Origin: an uncultured Clostridia bacterium
Lineage (GTDB): Bacteria; Bacillota; Clostridia; Oscillospirales; Ruminococcaceae
Reading direction: 5' to 3'
Length of the DNA stretch: 64,000 bases
NCBI GenBank assembly: GCA_947383835.1
Contig: CANDEV010000008.1
Location: forward strand, 1 to 64,000
In this document: piece after piece, positions 40,463 to 49,241 of the stretch
Layout: each line of letters opens with the position of its first letter
How positions within the stretch are numbered: the first letter of the stretch is position 1
Notes under the pieces: generated by a model
What the model was told of the DNA's origin: nothing
The model's input: the letters and a program-made list of their open reading frames with translations, nothing else
Databases searched by the model: none
Translations under genes and position numbers: made by a program

Positions 40463-41040
40463 TGAAAAGTCTGCTTGTGATTTTACTCAGCGCAATGCTT
40501 ACGGACAACTTTGTGCTTTCAAAATTTATGGGTATCTGTCCGTTCCTCGGCGTATCGAAAAAGCTTGACAGCGCAGTCGGAATGGGAGCTGCCGTTACCT
40601 TTGTAATGGTCTGCGCGACCTTATGTACATATCCTATCTACACTCTCGTGCTTGTGCCTATGGAACTAACGTACCTTAAAACGATAGCGTTTATTCTTAT
40701 AATCGCGCTCTTTGTTCAGCTTGTGGAAATGATACTGAAAAAGAAAGTCCCCGCTTTGTACAATTCCCTCGGCGTATTTCTTCCCCTTATCACAACGAAC
40801 TGCGCGGTTCTCGGCGTAACCATTCTCAACACCGACAGCGGCTACAATATCGGTCAGTCGGTGGTAAATTCCGTGGGAGCGGGTCTTGGATTTTCTCTTG
40901 CACTTGTGATATTCAGCGGAGTACGTTCAAGAGTGAACGCGGCAAATGTTCCCGAAACGTTCAAGGGCGTCCCAGCAACGCTGATCGCGGCTTCGGTGGT
41001 TTCTGTCAGCTTTATGGGATTTGCGGGACTTTTTGGGTAA
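40462..41040 (+). CDS. rnfA: Rnf complex subunit RnfA
   Basis: 192 residues, six membrane helices. LSAMLTDNFVLSKFMGICPF, GVSKKLDSAVGMGAAVTFVM and LGVFLPLITTNCAVLGV are family hallmarks; the Cys residues flank a membrane [2Fe-2S] cluster shared with RnfE. Normally rnfB follows at once; here about 800 bases intervene. Confidence 0.96.
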   Translation: MKSLLVILLSAMLTDNFVLSKFMGICPFLGVSKKLDSAVGMGAAVTFVMVCATLCTYPIYTLVLVPMELTYLKTIAFILIIALFVQLVEMILKKKVPALYNSLGVFLPLITTNCAVLGVTILNTDSGYNIGQSVVNSVGAGLGFSLALVIFSGVRSRVNAANVPETFKGVPATLIAASVVSVSFMGFAGLFG

Positions 41041-41055
41041 ACGGAGGTTATTGCT

Positions 41056-41232
41056 TTGGTTTCAAAGGGTGACTGGCGCAGGAACAGTCAGGAAAAATAT
41101 CTGACAAACGCCGTACTGATTTTTGTAAATGATTTTAAGAATTTTTCGGACAAATGAGATCCCGAACATTGTGAATTTTGTTTTGAAAAATTCAGCCCTG
41201 CGGAAAGCGATTTGCATTCGGTGTACTGCTGA
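41056..41232 (+). pseudogene. Decayed Cys-rich small gene between rnfA and DUF4160
   Basis: From TTG at 41056 (GGAGG upstream): VSKGDWRRNSQEKYLTNAVL, then FVNDFKNFSDK, TGA (41155-41157), and DPEHCEFCFEKFSPAESDLH ending SVYC. The pattern DWRR-x-QEKYL ... W-x-x-EHCEFC-x-x-KF resembles a small clostridial zinc-finger-like family in which a Trp stands at the TGA. TGG to TGA explains the stop; a later frame loss removes the end. Confidence 0.5.
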
Positions 41233-41276
41233 CAAAATTTAAAATTTAAAATTAACTGCAAATAAGGAGTGTTAAA

Positions 41277-41537
41277 ATGCCCGAAATAAGTTTGTTTTAC
41301 GGAATAAGAATAACAATGTACGGCGACGACCACAACCCGCCCCATTTTCACGCCGAGTACGCGGAAAACAACGCTATGATAGACATTCAGGAGGGCGTGG
41401 TGATCCGCGGCGCTTTGCCGAAACGTCAGCTTAGCTTTGTGCTTTCGTGGTGCAATCTGCACAGAGACGAATTAATGCAGAACTGGGAGCTGTCTAAAAG
41501 TGGAAAGCCCCTTAACCGCATTGCCCCTCTTATTTGA
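41277..41537 (+). CDS. DUF4160 protein
   Basis: 86 residues; MPEISLFYGIRITMYGDDHN, then PPHFHAEYAENNAMIDI and RQLSFVLSWCNLHRDELMQN are hallmark DUF4160 stretches. Overlaps a DUF2442 gene by four bases. The pair is widespread on mobile DNA and has been considered toxin-antitoxin-like, without a fixed function known to me. AAGGAG upstream. Confidence 0.85.
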   Translation: MPEISLFYGIRITMYGDDHNPPHFHAEYAENNAMIDIQEGVVIRGALPKRQLSFVLSWCNLHRDELMQNWELSKSGKPLNRIAPLI

Positions 41538-41854
41538 GAAAGGAGTTTTATATGGCTAATCCAGATTTGATGCCCGAGGTCTTTCAAGCTGTTCCGGGAG
41601 GCGATTTTACCGTTTATGCTTATATGAACGACGGACGAGTGCGCCTGCTGGACGTTAAGCCTCTTATCGCAAAAGGCGGTATTTTTGAAAAACTTAAGGA
41701 TACGAATTTTTTTAATTCGGTAACGGTTATGAACGGTACTGTTGCCTGGGATATGTCGGGAGTGCGCGACCCGTTTGACTGCATAGACATCGACCCGTGT
41801 ACAATAGAAGAATGTCCCGCCGTTTCCGACCCTTTAGAAGAAAGGATTGATTGA
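41534..41854 (+). CDS. DUF2442 protein
   Basis: 106 residues; DFTVYAYMNDGRVRLLDVKP, then LIAKGGIFEKLKD and MNGTVAWDMSGVRDPFDCID fit DUF2442. Partner of the DUF4160 gene. It ends directly before the rnfB start codon, so rnfB is transcribed through this pair. Confidence 0.85.
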   Translation: MRKEFYMANPDLMPEVFQAVPGGDFTVYAYMNDGRVRLLDVKPLIAKGGIFEKLKDTNFFNSVTVMNGTVAWDMSGVRDPFDCIDIDPCTIEECPAVSDPLEERID

Positions 41855-42655
41855 ATGTCAACATACATTCTGCCGATGCTTGTTTTCGGCGCAATAGGTT
41901 TGGCGGCGGGAGTTCTGCTCACCGTCTGCTCAAAAATTTTCGAGGTAAAAACCGACGAGCGCATTGAGGCGGTGAACGAAATTCTCCCGCAGGTAAACTG
42001 CGGAGCCTGCGGCTTTTCGGGCTGCGCCGACTACGCAAGCGCTATCGTAAAGAACGGCGTTCCCACAAATATGTGCAAGCCCGGCGGCGCAGAGTGCGCG
42101 AAAAAAATATCCGAGGTCATGGGCATGGAGGAAATGGCTGTTGTACCTCAGATCGCGGTGGTTCTTTGCAGCGGCGACTGCAACGCCACGGAGAGCAAAT
42201 TTATTTTTCAGGGAGTACAGTCCTGCAAGGCGGCAAACCGCTTCTACAACGGCTCGGAGGTCTGCACCCACGGCTGTCTCGGCTTCGGGGACTGCGCCAA
42301 GGTCTGCCCTCAAAACGCCATTTTCATCAAGGACGGTCTTGCACGTATTGACAAAACAAAGTGCGTCGGCTGCGGACTTTGCACCAAGGTATGTCCCGAT
42401 AAGCTTATCGTCCTGCGTGACATCGACAAGAAGATAGACGTTTGCTGCTCCTCCACGGATATAGGAAAAATAGTGCGGAGCGTCTGCAAAAGCGGCTGTA
42501 TCGGCTGCAAGCTCTGTGAGAAAAAGTGCGAAAACGACGCTATCCATGTTGAGAACAATTTGGCAAGGATCGACTACAGCAAATGTACCGCCTGCGGCAA
42601 ATGCGCGGAAGCCTGCCCCGCAAAGGTAATTCATTTTTGCAGCAACGTTAAATAG
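41855..42655 (+). CDS. rnfB: Rnf complex subunit RnfB
   Basis: 266 residues. N-terminal membrane anchor (LPMLVFGAIGLAAGVLL), the Fe-S cluster-binding QVNCGACGFSGCADYA motif, then a ferredoxin-like tail with several clusters (CVGCGLCTKVCP, CIGCKLCEKKC, CTACGKCAEACP). RnfB takes electrons from ferredoxin. AGGATTG upstream. Full length. Confidence 0.96.
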   Translation: MSTYILPMLVFGAIGLAAGVLLTVCSKIFEVKTDERIEAVNEILPQVNCGACGFSGCADYASAIVKNGVPTNMCKPGGAECAKKISEVMGMEEMAVVPQIAVVLCSGDCNATESKFIFQGVQSCKAANRFYNGSEVCTHGCLGFGDCAKVCPQNAIFIKDGLARIDKTKCVGCGLCTKVCPDKLIVLRDIDKKIDVCCSSTDIGKIVRSVCKSGCIGCKLCEKKCENDAIHVENNLARIDYSKCTACGKCAEACPAKVIHFCSNVK

Positions 42656-42663
42656 CATAAAAT

Positions 42664-42710
42664 AAAACAGAGGATAGAATTACTGAAAATTCTATCCTCT
42701 GTTTTTTATT
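42664..42710. terminator. Bidirectional terminator after rnfB
   Basis: AAAACAGAGGATAGAAT and ATTCTATCCTCTGTTTT form a perfect 17-pair stem flanked by A and T tracts between convergent rnfB and the rubrerythrin gene. Confidence 0.92.
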
Positions 42711-42722
42711 GTTCGGCTTTTA

Positions 42723-43277
42723 TCAGCCGAAGTATCTCTTGAGAAGTCCCTCGAATGCACAGCCGTGACGAGCCTCGTCCTTAGCCATTTCGTGAACTGT
42801 ATCGTGGATAGCGTCAAGGTTCATCTGCTTAGCCTTTGCAGCCAGCTTCAGCTTGCCCTCGCAAGCGCCGTTTTCAGCCATAACACGCATTTCAAGGTTT
42901 TTCTTTGTGGAAGGTGTTACAACGTCGCCAAGAAGCTCTGCGAACTTGGCAGCGTGCTCTGCTTCCTCATATGCAGCCTTTTCGTAGTACTGACCGATCT
43001 CGGGATAGCCCTCTCTGTGAGCGACTCTTGCCATTGCAAGGTACATACCTACCTCGGTGCACTCGCCCATGAAATTCTGGTTGAGACCCTCGATGATCTC
43101 CTCGTCAGCGCCGTCCTTGCCGATTCCTACAACGTGCTGGCAAGCCCAGCTGAGCTTGTCCGAAGCAGCCTCGTTAAACTTTGAAGCGGGAGCTTTACAC
43201 TGGGGACATTTAAAATCCGCAGGAAGGGATTCGCCCTCATAAACATAACCGCATACTGAACATACAAACTTCTTCAT
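42723..43277 (-). CDS. Reverse rubrerythrin (rubredoxin-first NADH peroxidase-type)
   Basis: 184 residues. N-terminal rubredoxin CSVCGYVYEG and CPQCKAP, then a four-helix diiron domain with E-x-x-E and E-x-x-H ligands (MGECTEVGMYLAMARVA, KAAYEEAEHAAKFAELL, MRVMAENGACEGKL, AKDEARHGCAFEGLLKR). Rubredoxin at the N-terminus defines the reverse type, which reduces hydrogen peroxide and oxygen in clostridia. Promoters with palindromes lie upstream. Confidence 0.94.
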   Translation of the reverse strand: MKKFVCSVCGYVYEGESLPADFKCPQCKAPASKFNEAASDKLSWACQHVVGIGKDGADEEIIEGLNQNFMGECTEVGMYLAMARVAHREGYPEIGQYYEKAAYEEAEHAAKFAELLGDVVTPSTKKNLEMRVMAENGACEGKLKLAAKAKQMNLDAIHDTVHEMAKDEARHGCAFEGLLKRYFG

Positions 43278-43310
43278 AATGATCGTCCTCCTAAAAATTT
43301 TGATAGTTTT

Positions 43311-43390
43311 ATTATAGCACTATTTTCTTAAAAGTCAATTATAAATTTGTGACTTTTTAAAAGTATACCACATTAGTATACTTTTGTCAA
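43311..43390 (-). promoter_or_regulatory. Two tandem promoters with palindromes before the rubrerythrin gene
   Basis: P1: minus-strand TTGACA (43385-43390), 17 bases, TATACT (43362-43367), overlain by the palindrome AAAGTATAC/GTATACTTT (about 43360-43384). P2: TTGACT (43333-43338), 16 bases, TATAAT (43311-43316), overlain by AAAAGTCA/TGACTTTT (43330-43357). The palindromes look like separate operators; I could not match them to PerR. Confidence 0.6.
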
Positions 43391-43409
43391 TAGCTTTTCC
43401 AAAAATTTT

Positions 43410-43550
43410 TACGGGGACAGATCTCTGTCCCCAATAATTTTATACTACAGCAACCCAACAAATAAATGCACATTTTTGTAGGGGCGGGGTCTCCCCGCCC
43501 GCAGTTATGAAACAGCGGGACGGGAAACCCGTCCCCTACAGATACGGTTA
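43410..43550. repeat. GC-rich intergenic hairpin repeats
   Basis: GGGGACAGATCTCTGTCCCC, GGGGCGGGGTCTCCCCGCCC and GGGACGGGAAACCCGTCCCC are three strong hairpins in 43412-43540, between convergent-spaced genes. They belong to the same class as other GC-rich intergenic elements in the window; no gene lies here. Confidence 0.6.
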
Positions 43551-43574
43551 TTATTTTATAAGATTACTATAGTA

Positions 43575-45947
43575 TTATTCGCTCTGAAACTGTGAGACTT
43601 TAATGGATATCTCCCCGTTCTCGCAGGTCACCACCGCCTTGTCCCCCTTTTTGACTGTGCCGTCGAGAATGTTTTTTGAAAGCATACTTTCCACCGCCGA
43701 GGTAATGTTCCGCCGCAGCTTTCTTGCGCCTGTCCTGTCCATGCTTTTCGCCGCAATGCTTTCAATAGCTTCGTTGCTGAATTCCACGGATATCTCCATA
43801 GCCTCGGCGCGCCTCTGCAAGCCTGCAAGAAGCTTTCTCGCGATCGCGCCAAGCTCCGTCATGCCGAGACGGTTGAAAACGATAATTTCGTCCAGTCTGC
43901 CGATAAGCTCGGGACGAAAGCTTTTGCGGACGGCTTTTACCACGTCCCTGCGGATATTTTCATCATTGACGCTTGTACTTCCGCCGAAGCCGAGGGCGTT
44001 TTTCTCGGTGATAAGCTCCGCGCCTATGTTAGAAGTAAGGATTATCACGCTGCTTCGGAAGCTTACCCTCCTGCCGGAATTATCGGTGAGAATACCGTCC
44101 TCTAAAATTTGAAGAAGAATATTGCTGACGTCCGCGTGGGCTTTTTCTATTTCATCGAAAAGCACTACGCTGTAGGGCTTCTTCCGAACCTTTTCGGTAA
44201 GCTGTCCTCCCTCGTCGCAGCCCGCGTACCCGGGAGGCGCACCGATAAGCTTGCTTACGCTGTGCTTCTCCATATACTCGGACATATCAAAGCGTATCAG
44301 GGATTTTTCCGTGCCGAAAAGACATTCCGCCAAGGCTTTGGAAAGCTCTGTCTTGCCTGCGCCGGAGGGACCCGTGAACAGAAAGCAGCCCATAGGTCTG
44401 GCGGGGTCTTTGAGCCCCGAACGGCTTCGGCGGATAGCGTCGGCAACGGCGTTTACAGCTTCATCCTGACCGATCACACGCTTTTTCAGCTCATCTTCAA
44501 GGTTCAGCAGCCGCTTGCTTTCGCTGTCCGTAAGGCGGGTCACGGGTATTCCCGTTGCCGCGGAGACCACCTCCGCGATATTTTCGGCGGTAATAATTAC
44601 GGGCTTTGCCTCGCTGTCGCTGTACCAGCTTGTGCCGCTCTGCTTTTTGGAATTATGGTTTTGCACACGGCTGCCAACACGGCTTTCCGCCTGCTTTTCA
44701 AGCATTCTTCGCAGGCTTTCCGCAAGCTCGCTCAAGGTCTGGGGGGACTCGCTTGCTTTCATTCGCGCCCGTGAGCAAGCTTCGTCAATAAGGTCTATCG
44801 CCTTGTCCGGGAGAAATCTTTCGGGCTGATACCGCACGGACATTGTTATTGCCGCCTGCACAGCCTCGTCTGTAATGCTTACGCGGTGAAACTCCTCATA
44901 GCACCCTTTAAGCCCTGTGATTATCTGCAAAGCCTCCGTTTCGGAGGGTTCGTTTATCACCACCTGCTGAAAGCGGCGTTCAAGTGCGCTGTCCTTTTCA
45001 ATGAATTTTCGGTACTCCTCCAATGTTGTCGCGCCGATTATCTGTATTTCGCCGCGGGCAAGCTGTGGTTTCAAAATGTTCGCCGCGTCTATCGCTCCCT
45101 CGGCAGCTCCCGCGCCGACGATAGTGTGCAGCTCGTCTATAAAAAGAATGATGTTACCGTTTGCGGCGACCTCTTCAAGGCATTGCTTCACGCGTTCCTC
45201 AAAGTCGCCCCGGTACTTTGCTCCTGCAAGCATTGAGGTCAGGCTTAGCGAAACTATCTGCTTGCCCCGTATTGCTTCGGGGACGTTACCCTCGGCTATC
45301 ATGGCGGCGATACCCTCGGCGACGGCGGTCTTTCCGACCCCTGCTTCGCCCACAAGGCAGGGGTTGTTTTTGGTACGTCTTGACAGTATCTGAATGACCC
45401 TTTCTATCTCCTTTTCACGGCAGAAAACGGGGTCGAATTTTTTCTCCTTGGCGGCTTTGGTAAGGTCTCTGCCGTACTTTAAAAGAGTGGGCGTTTTAGT
45501 CATTCGCGCGTCCGCAGCGGTTATGGAGCAGGCATTTGAAAGACCTGCGACGCTGCCGCCGATGTCCTCGATGATCTTTACGGCGGTACAGTCAGTCTCC
45601 CTTAAAAGCGCCAGCAGGATATGCTCTGTGCCCGCAAGCCTGCTGCCGTTTTCTGCTGAGATAATGAAAGCCTGCTCCACTATCCTTTTTGCGGAGGAGG
45701 TAACGGCGCCGCGGTCCACTATACACGGCTCTCCTCTGCCCACGAGCATATCAATACGGCATAGGATATTTTCCTCCCTGATGCCGCAGGCTTTGAAAAT
45801 TGCCGCTGCGGTGCAGCCCTGCTCCCCGGATAGCGCAAGGAGCAGATGCTCGCTGCCCATATAGGTATGACCGAGGCGACCTGCGTTCAGAAAGGCTTTG
45901 CTGATAACTGCGTTTGCTTTTTTTGTAAAGCTGTCAAGATTGTACAT
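43575..45947 (-). CDS. clpC: ClpC-like AAA+ unfoldase (ATP-dependent Clp subunit)
   Basis: 790 residues. Two Clp N-repeats (residues 1-145, with GRLGHTYMGSEHLLLALSGE), AAA-1 with Walker A GEAGVGKTAVAEG and Walker B FIDELHTIVGAG, a short linker region, then AAA-2 with GPSGAGKTELSKALAE, LFDEIEKAHADV and LTSNIGAEL. It would unfold substrates for ClpP. The middle domain is short and no CtsR box is visible upstream. Standing alone, it is perhaps a secondary ClpC rather than the mcsA-mcsB-clpC one. Upstream 45948-46291 holds no other gene. Confidence 0.9.
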   Translation of the reverse strand: MYNLDSFTKKANAVISKAFLNAGRLGHTYMGSEHLLLALSGEQGCTAAAIFKACGIREENILCRIDMLVGRGEPCIVDRGAVTSSAKRIVEQAFIISAENGSRLAGTEHILLALLRETDCTAVKIIEDIGGSVAGLSNACSITAADARMTKTPTLLKYGRDLTKAAKEKKFDPVFCREKEIERVIQILSRRTKNNPCLVGEAGVGKTAVAEGIAAMIAEGNVPEAIRGKQIVSLSLTSMLAGAKYRGDFEERVKQCLEEVAANGNIILFIDELHTIVGAGAAEGAIDAANILKPQLARGEIQIIGATTLEEYRKFIEKDSALERRFQQVVINEPSETEALQIITGLKGCYEEFHRVSITDEAVQAAITMSVRYQPERFLPDKAIDLIDEACSRARMKASESPQTLSELAESLRRMLEKQAESRVGSRVQNHNSKKQSGTSWYSDSEAKPVIITAENIAEVVSAATGIPVTRLTDSESKRLLNLEDELKKRVIGQDEAVNAVADAIRRSRSGLKDPARPMGCFLFTGPSGAGKTELSKALAECLFGTEKSLIRFDMSEYMEKHSVSKLIGAPPGYAGCDEGGQLTEKVRKKPYSVVLFDEIEKAHADVSNILLQILEDGILTDNSGRRVSFRSSVIILTSNIGAELITEKNALGFGGSTSVNDENIRRDVVKAVRKSFRPELIGRLDEIIVFNRLGMTELGAIARKLLAGLQRRAEAMEISVEFSNEAIESIAAKSMDRTGARKLRRNITSAVESMLSKNILDGTVKKGDKAVVTCENGEISIKVSQFQSE

Positions 45948-46291
45948 AAGCTTTAACGGACCACCTTTATTTGATATTGGAGTATGTCGCAGAACAATTA
46001 ATGTTATTATCGCACATTTGGCTGGAAATTTTTGTCACAATAGAAATATTGTGGGTTTGCGTGATTATTATTGCCAAAAAAATCTGTTAATATTTATTTT
46101 TAAGAAAAAATAATATTTTTGAAGCCGCCTTAAAAATAACAATATAGCACAAAGGCTGTTTTGCCGCTGTGCGCGTATTTTCGGCAGTCCTTTGAATTTT
46201 GGATAATTTCCGACGCAGGACGTTTACATCGTTTTGTAGAATATTCATAATCAATTTAAAAAATCATGTAGAAATATTGGCTAAAAAGCTG

Positions 46292-46313
46292 TATACTTGT
46301 GTAAACGATTACA
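46292..46313 (+). promoter_or_regulatory. -10 box and LacI/CcpA-type operator of GH5 gene 1
   Basis: TATACT (46292-46297) is followed two bases later by TGTAAACGATTACA (46300-46313), which with flanks fits the cre consensus WTGNAARCGNWWWCAW. The same 13-mer lies just after the -10 box of the second GH5 gene. Binding here would block initiation. Confidence 0.6.
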
Positions 46314-46329
46314 TAAAGGAGATGCTTTT

Positions 46330-47499
46330 ATGAAAAAATTTTTTGCGGCTGCAATATCCGCAGCCATGCTTGCTGTAAGCTTTTCAGCCTGCGGTGTAAA
46401 CGCTGATACCGCTGCCGAGGTGAATACGTCCAAATCAGCAGAAATGCGGGACATTACTTCAGCGGAGCTTGTCAAGGACATGGGCATAGGCTGGAATTTA
46501 GGCAACACGCTGGACGCTTGCCAGGCGGACAGAGACGGCGACGGCATTGTCAACGAGCACGTCGGCGAGGGCGAAAAGGTGGACGAGACCCTTTGGGGCA
46601 ACCCGTTTGCAACTCGGGAGCTTTTTACCGCGCTAAAGGAGGACGGCATTGATTCCGTTCGTATCCCTGTGACGTGGCGTGACCATATCGACGAAAAGGG
46701 AAATATTGACAAGGAGTGGCTTGACCGCGTACAGGAGGTAGTCGATTACGCCTATTCGCAGGATATGTATGTTATTCTGAACGTACACCACGACGGCGGC
46801 GGCGACCCCAAATTCGGCGCGTGGATAATCGAGGGCGCAAAGAATGACAAGGCGGCAACTCTTGAAAAATTTAAAAATCTCTGGACGCAGATAGCAAAAA
46901 GGTTTGAGGATTACGGCGACAAGCTTGTTTTCGAGTCAATGAACGAGGTTGGCTTCGACGGACTTGCCGAGGATACCGCGTTCGGCTTGCTGAACGAATT
47001 TAACCAAGTTTTTGTTGACCTTATACGCAAAAGCGGCGGAAATAACGGCAAGCGGCACCTGCTTATAGCGGGCTACTGGACGGATATTGCCAAAAGCTGC
47101 GACGCAAGATTCAAAATGCCCTCCGACCCTGAAAACCGCTGCATTTTGTCGGTACACTACTACACTCCCTGGGAGTTCTGCACCACCAATATCCACAACA
47201 CCTGGGGAACGCCCGCAGAGGTCAAGCAGATGGAAGATCTTTACGGTATGCTGAAATCCACATTTATTGACAAGGGAGTTCCCGTAATTGTGGGAGAATA
47301 CGCCGCAAGCGGAAATGACAAGGCAAGCTGCGTGCTGTTTATCGAAAAGATGACAAAGCTTTGCAGCGATTACGGTATTGCTCCATTTTACTGGGACAAC
47401 GGCGGACAGGTGGACAGAAACACCTATGAATGGCGCACCCCCGAATTTCTTGAAGCCATGACGGGGAACGCCCCGCGGCGAGAGTCCCCCCAAAGTTAA
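46330..47499 (+). CDS. GH5 endoglucanase, lipoprotein (gene 1)
   Basis: 389 residues from MKKFFAAAISAAMLAVSFSA; the lipobox Cys follows (VSFSAC), so it is anchored to the membrane outside. The GH5 barrel shows GWNLGNTLDA, VRIPVTWRDH, LNVHHDGGGD, the acid/base Glu in FESMNEVGFDG (about residue 205), SVHYYTPWEFC, and the nucleophile Glu in VIVGEYAAS (about 322), then YWDNGGQVDRNTYEW. Retaining beta-glucanase or related hemicellulase, most like GH5_4 by eye. The last residues APRRESPQS derive from a GC-rich repeat. AAAGGAGA precedes the ATG. Confidence 0.9.
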   Translation: MKKFFAAAISAAMLAVSFSACGVNADTAAEVNTSKSAEMRDITSAELVKDMGIGWNLGNTLDACQADRDGDGIVNEHVGEGEKVDETLWGNPFATRELFTALKEDGIDSVRIPVTWRDHIDEKGNIDKEWLDRVQEVVDYAYSQDMYVILNVHHDGGGDPKFGAWIIEGAKNDKAATLEKFKNLWTQIAKRFEDYGDKLVFESMNEVGFDGLAEDTAFGLLNEFNQVFVDLIRKSGGNNGKRHLLIAGYWTDIAKSCDARFKMPSDPENRCILSVHYYTPWEFCTTNIHNTWGTPAEVKQMEDLYGMLKSTFIDKGVPVIVGEYAASGNDKASCVLFIEKMTKLCSDYGIAPFYWDNGGQVDRNTYEWRTPEFLEAMTGNAPRRESPQS

Positions 47500-47545
47500 A
47501 TACTGTAAAAATTTAATTTATTGCTGCCCCCCAAAGGGGCGGTGT
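47461..47545 (+). repeat. GC-rich repeat fused to the 3' end of GH5 gene 1
   Basis: GGGGAACGCCCCGCGGCGAG is identical to the unit at the spo0A 3' end, followed by AGTCCCCCCAAAGTTAAAT and a CCCCCCAAAGGGGCGG hairpin at about 47527. The stop codon of the GH5 gene comes from the repeat. Confidence 0.75.
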
Positions 47546-47597
47546 GGATATAATAAAGATGAGTTGATTTCACTTACTGAAAAATTAAGGTGATTTT

Positions 47598-49241
47598 ATG
47601 GGAATTATTATTGCGGGCTTTGTTATAGCCGCGATCATAGCCTCCGTTATCGTTTCGCGGGTCACGGAAAGACGGCGCGGCTTAAACCAAATTATGGCGG
47701 AATTTGACAAGCCTCCCGACCCCAAGCGTTTTAACGAAACGGAAAGCATTGCGGGATTTTATCTCTCCACGGGAGGAAGCGGTGCGGGCGGCATAGATGA
47801 GATAACCTGGAACGATCTTGATATGGACGATGTTTTCGACCGACTGAACACCTGCCAAAGCTCCGTGGGGGAGGAGTACCTTTACGCGCTTCTGCACCGC
47901 GGGCTTGGGGACGATGAGGAGCTTTTCCGTCACGGAATGGAGCTTCTCGGCAGCGACAGGGAGCTGCGGATAAACGTATGCGGACGGTTACAGACTCTTG
48001 GCAGCATGAATTACAATTCGGTGGCGGAGACCTGCTTCGGCGGAAAGCTTTCGCCCTCCGAGGAAAAGGGGACGGTATATAAATTGCTTCCGTTCCTGCC
48101 CTTTGCGGCTGCGGCATTAGGTTTGATATTCGGCGGCGTTGGCGCGATAATAGGCTTTATCGCGGGCGGCATAATAAATATGACGGTTTATTACAGGAAC
48201 AGCTTTAAGTATGAGGCAGAAAGAGGCATGATGAAATATCTCTCCGCAATGCTTTACTGCGGCAAGTCGTTGGGGGAGCTTTCGGACGACCCGCTTATCT
48301 GCCGGCTTACGGAAATGTTCAAGCCCTTTGAGAAAATTGCCAAAAAGCTGGCGAAAGTGGATCATTTGAATAATGTGCAGAATTCCGACGTAGGCGAGCT
48401 TTATTCAAGCTACATGAAGATTATTACATTTAGTGAGATAAACAGCTTTTTTGAGGTAAAGCGCGTTGCGGCGGAAAACGGCGAGGGGATACGTAAAATT
48501 TATGAGCGTATCGGCTTGCTGGACGCGGTATGCGCGGCGCTGAACTACCGCGGGAGCTGCGGGGGTTACTGCGAGCCGAGCTTTATCGGGGAGAGAAAAA
48601 TTTGCTTTAAGAGCATGGTACACCCGCTGATAAAAAACGCTGTAGGCAACGATTTTGAAATGGGTGAAAACATTCTTATAACAGGGTCGAATGCAAGCGG
48701 AAAAAGCAGCTTTGTAAAGGCTGCGGCGGTGAACGCTGTTCTTGCCCAGAGCATACTGACCTGCACGGCGGAAAGCTTTTCGCTGCGCAGGTGCAGGGTG
48801 GTAACGTCCATGGCTGTGCGGGACGACATCTGCGAGGGGGACAGCTATTTTGTGGCGGAGATAAAGTCCATGTGGCGAATTGTGGAGGCGGCGCAGAGTG
48901 AATACTGCTTCTGCGTTATCGACGAGATTTTAAAGGGTACTAACACTGCCGAGCGAATTGCGGCTTCGGTAAGCGTACTGACGGTGCTGGCGGGGACGGA
49001 AAGCCTTTGCGCCGCCGCGACCCATGACATAGAGCTTACGGACATTATGGCGGACAGGTACAGAAATGTGCATTTTACCGAGCGTATCGAGGACGGCGGC
49101 GTTATTTTCGATTACAAGGTCAGGGAGGGCGCGGCGAGGACGCGGAACGCTATAAAGCTTATGAAGATAAACGGCTTCCCCGACGAGATAATCGAAATGG
49201 CGGAAAGCTTGGTGCGGGAGAAAACAGGCGGAGCGGTGTAA
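47598..49241 (+). CDS. Membrane-anchored MutS-like ATPase
   Basis: 547 residues. A membrane helix at residues 3-20 and a pair of helices at about 165-200 (LPFLPFAAAALGLIFGGVGA), then a MutS core-like part and a MutS/ABC ATPase: Walker A ILITGSNASGKSSF, TSMAVRDDICEGDSYFVAEI, Walker B CFCVIDEILKGTNTAERIAA and ATHDIELTD. It lacks the mismatch-reading and connector domains, so it is not MutS or MutS2. Function of this clostridial subfamily is unknown. The stop is followed by a 240-base gap with a terminator. Confidence 0.8.
   Translation: MGIIIAGFVIAAIIASVIVSRVTERRRGLNQIMAEFDKPPDPKRFNETESIAGFYLSTGGSGAGGIDEITWNDLDMDDVFDRLNTCQSSVGEEYLYALLHRGLGDDEELFRHGMELLGSDRELRINVCGRLQTLGSMNYNSVAETCFGGKLSPSEEKGTVYKLLPFLPFAAAALGLIFGGVGAIIGFIAGGIINMTVYYRNSFKYEAERGMMKYLSAMLYCGKSLGELSDDPLICRLTEMFKPFEKIAKKLAKVDHLNNVQNSDVGELYSSYMKIITFSEINSFFEVKRVAAENGEGIRKIYERIGLLDAVCAALNYRGSCGGYCEPSFIGERKICFKSMVHPLIKNAVGNDFEMGENILITGSNASGKSSFVKAAAVNAVLAQSILTCTAESFSLRRCRVVTSMAVRDDICEGDSYFVAEIKSMWRIVEAAQSEYCFCVIDEILKGTNTAERIAASVSVLTVLAGTESLCAAATHDIELTDIMADRYRNVHFTERIEDGGVIFDYKVREGAARTRNAIKLMKINGFPDEIIEMAESLVREKTGGAV

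Noticed and set aside
43311..43390. PerR box before the rubrerythrin gene
   Set aside because: ATTATAA half-sites occur but not in the TTATAAT-N-ATTATAA arrangement.
45948..46291. CtsR box before the clpC-like gene
   Set aside because: No GGTCAAA tandem heptads on either strand in this gap.
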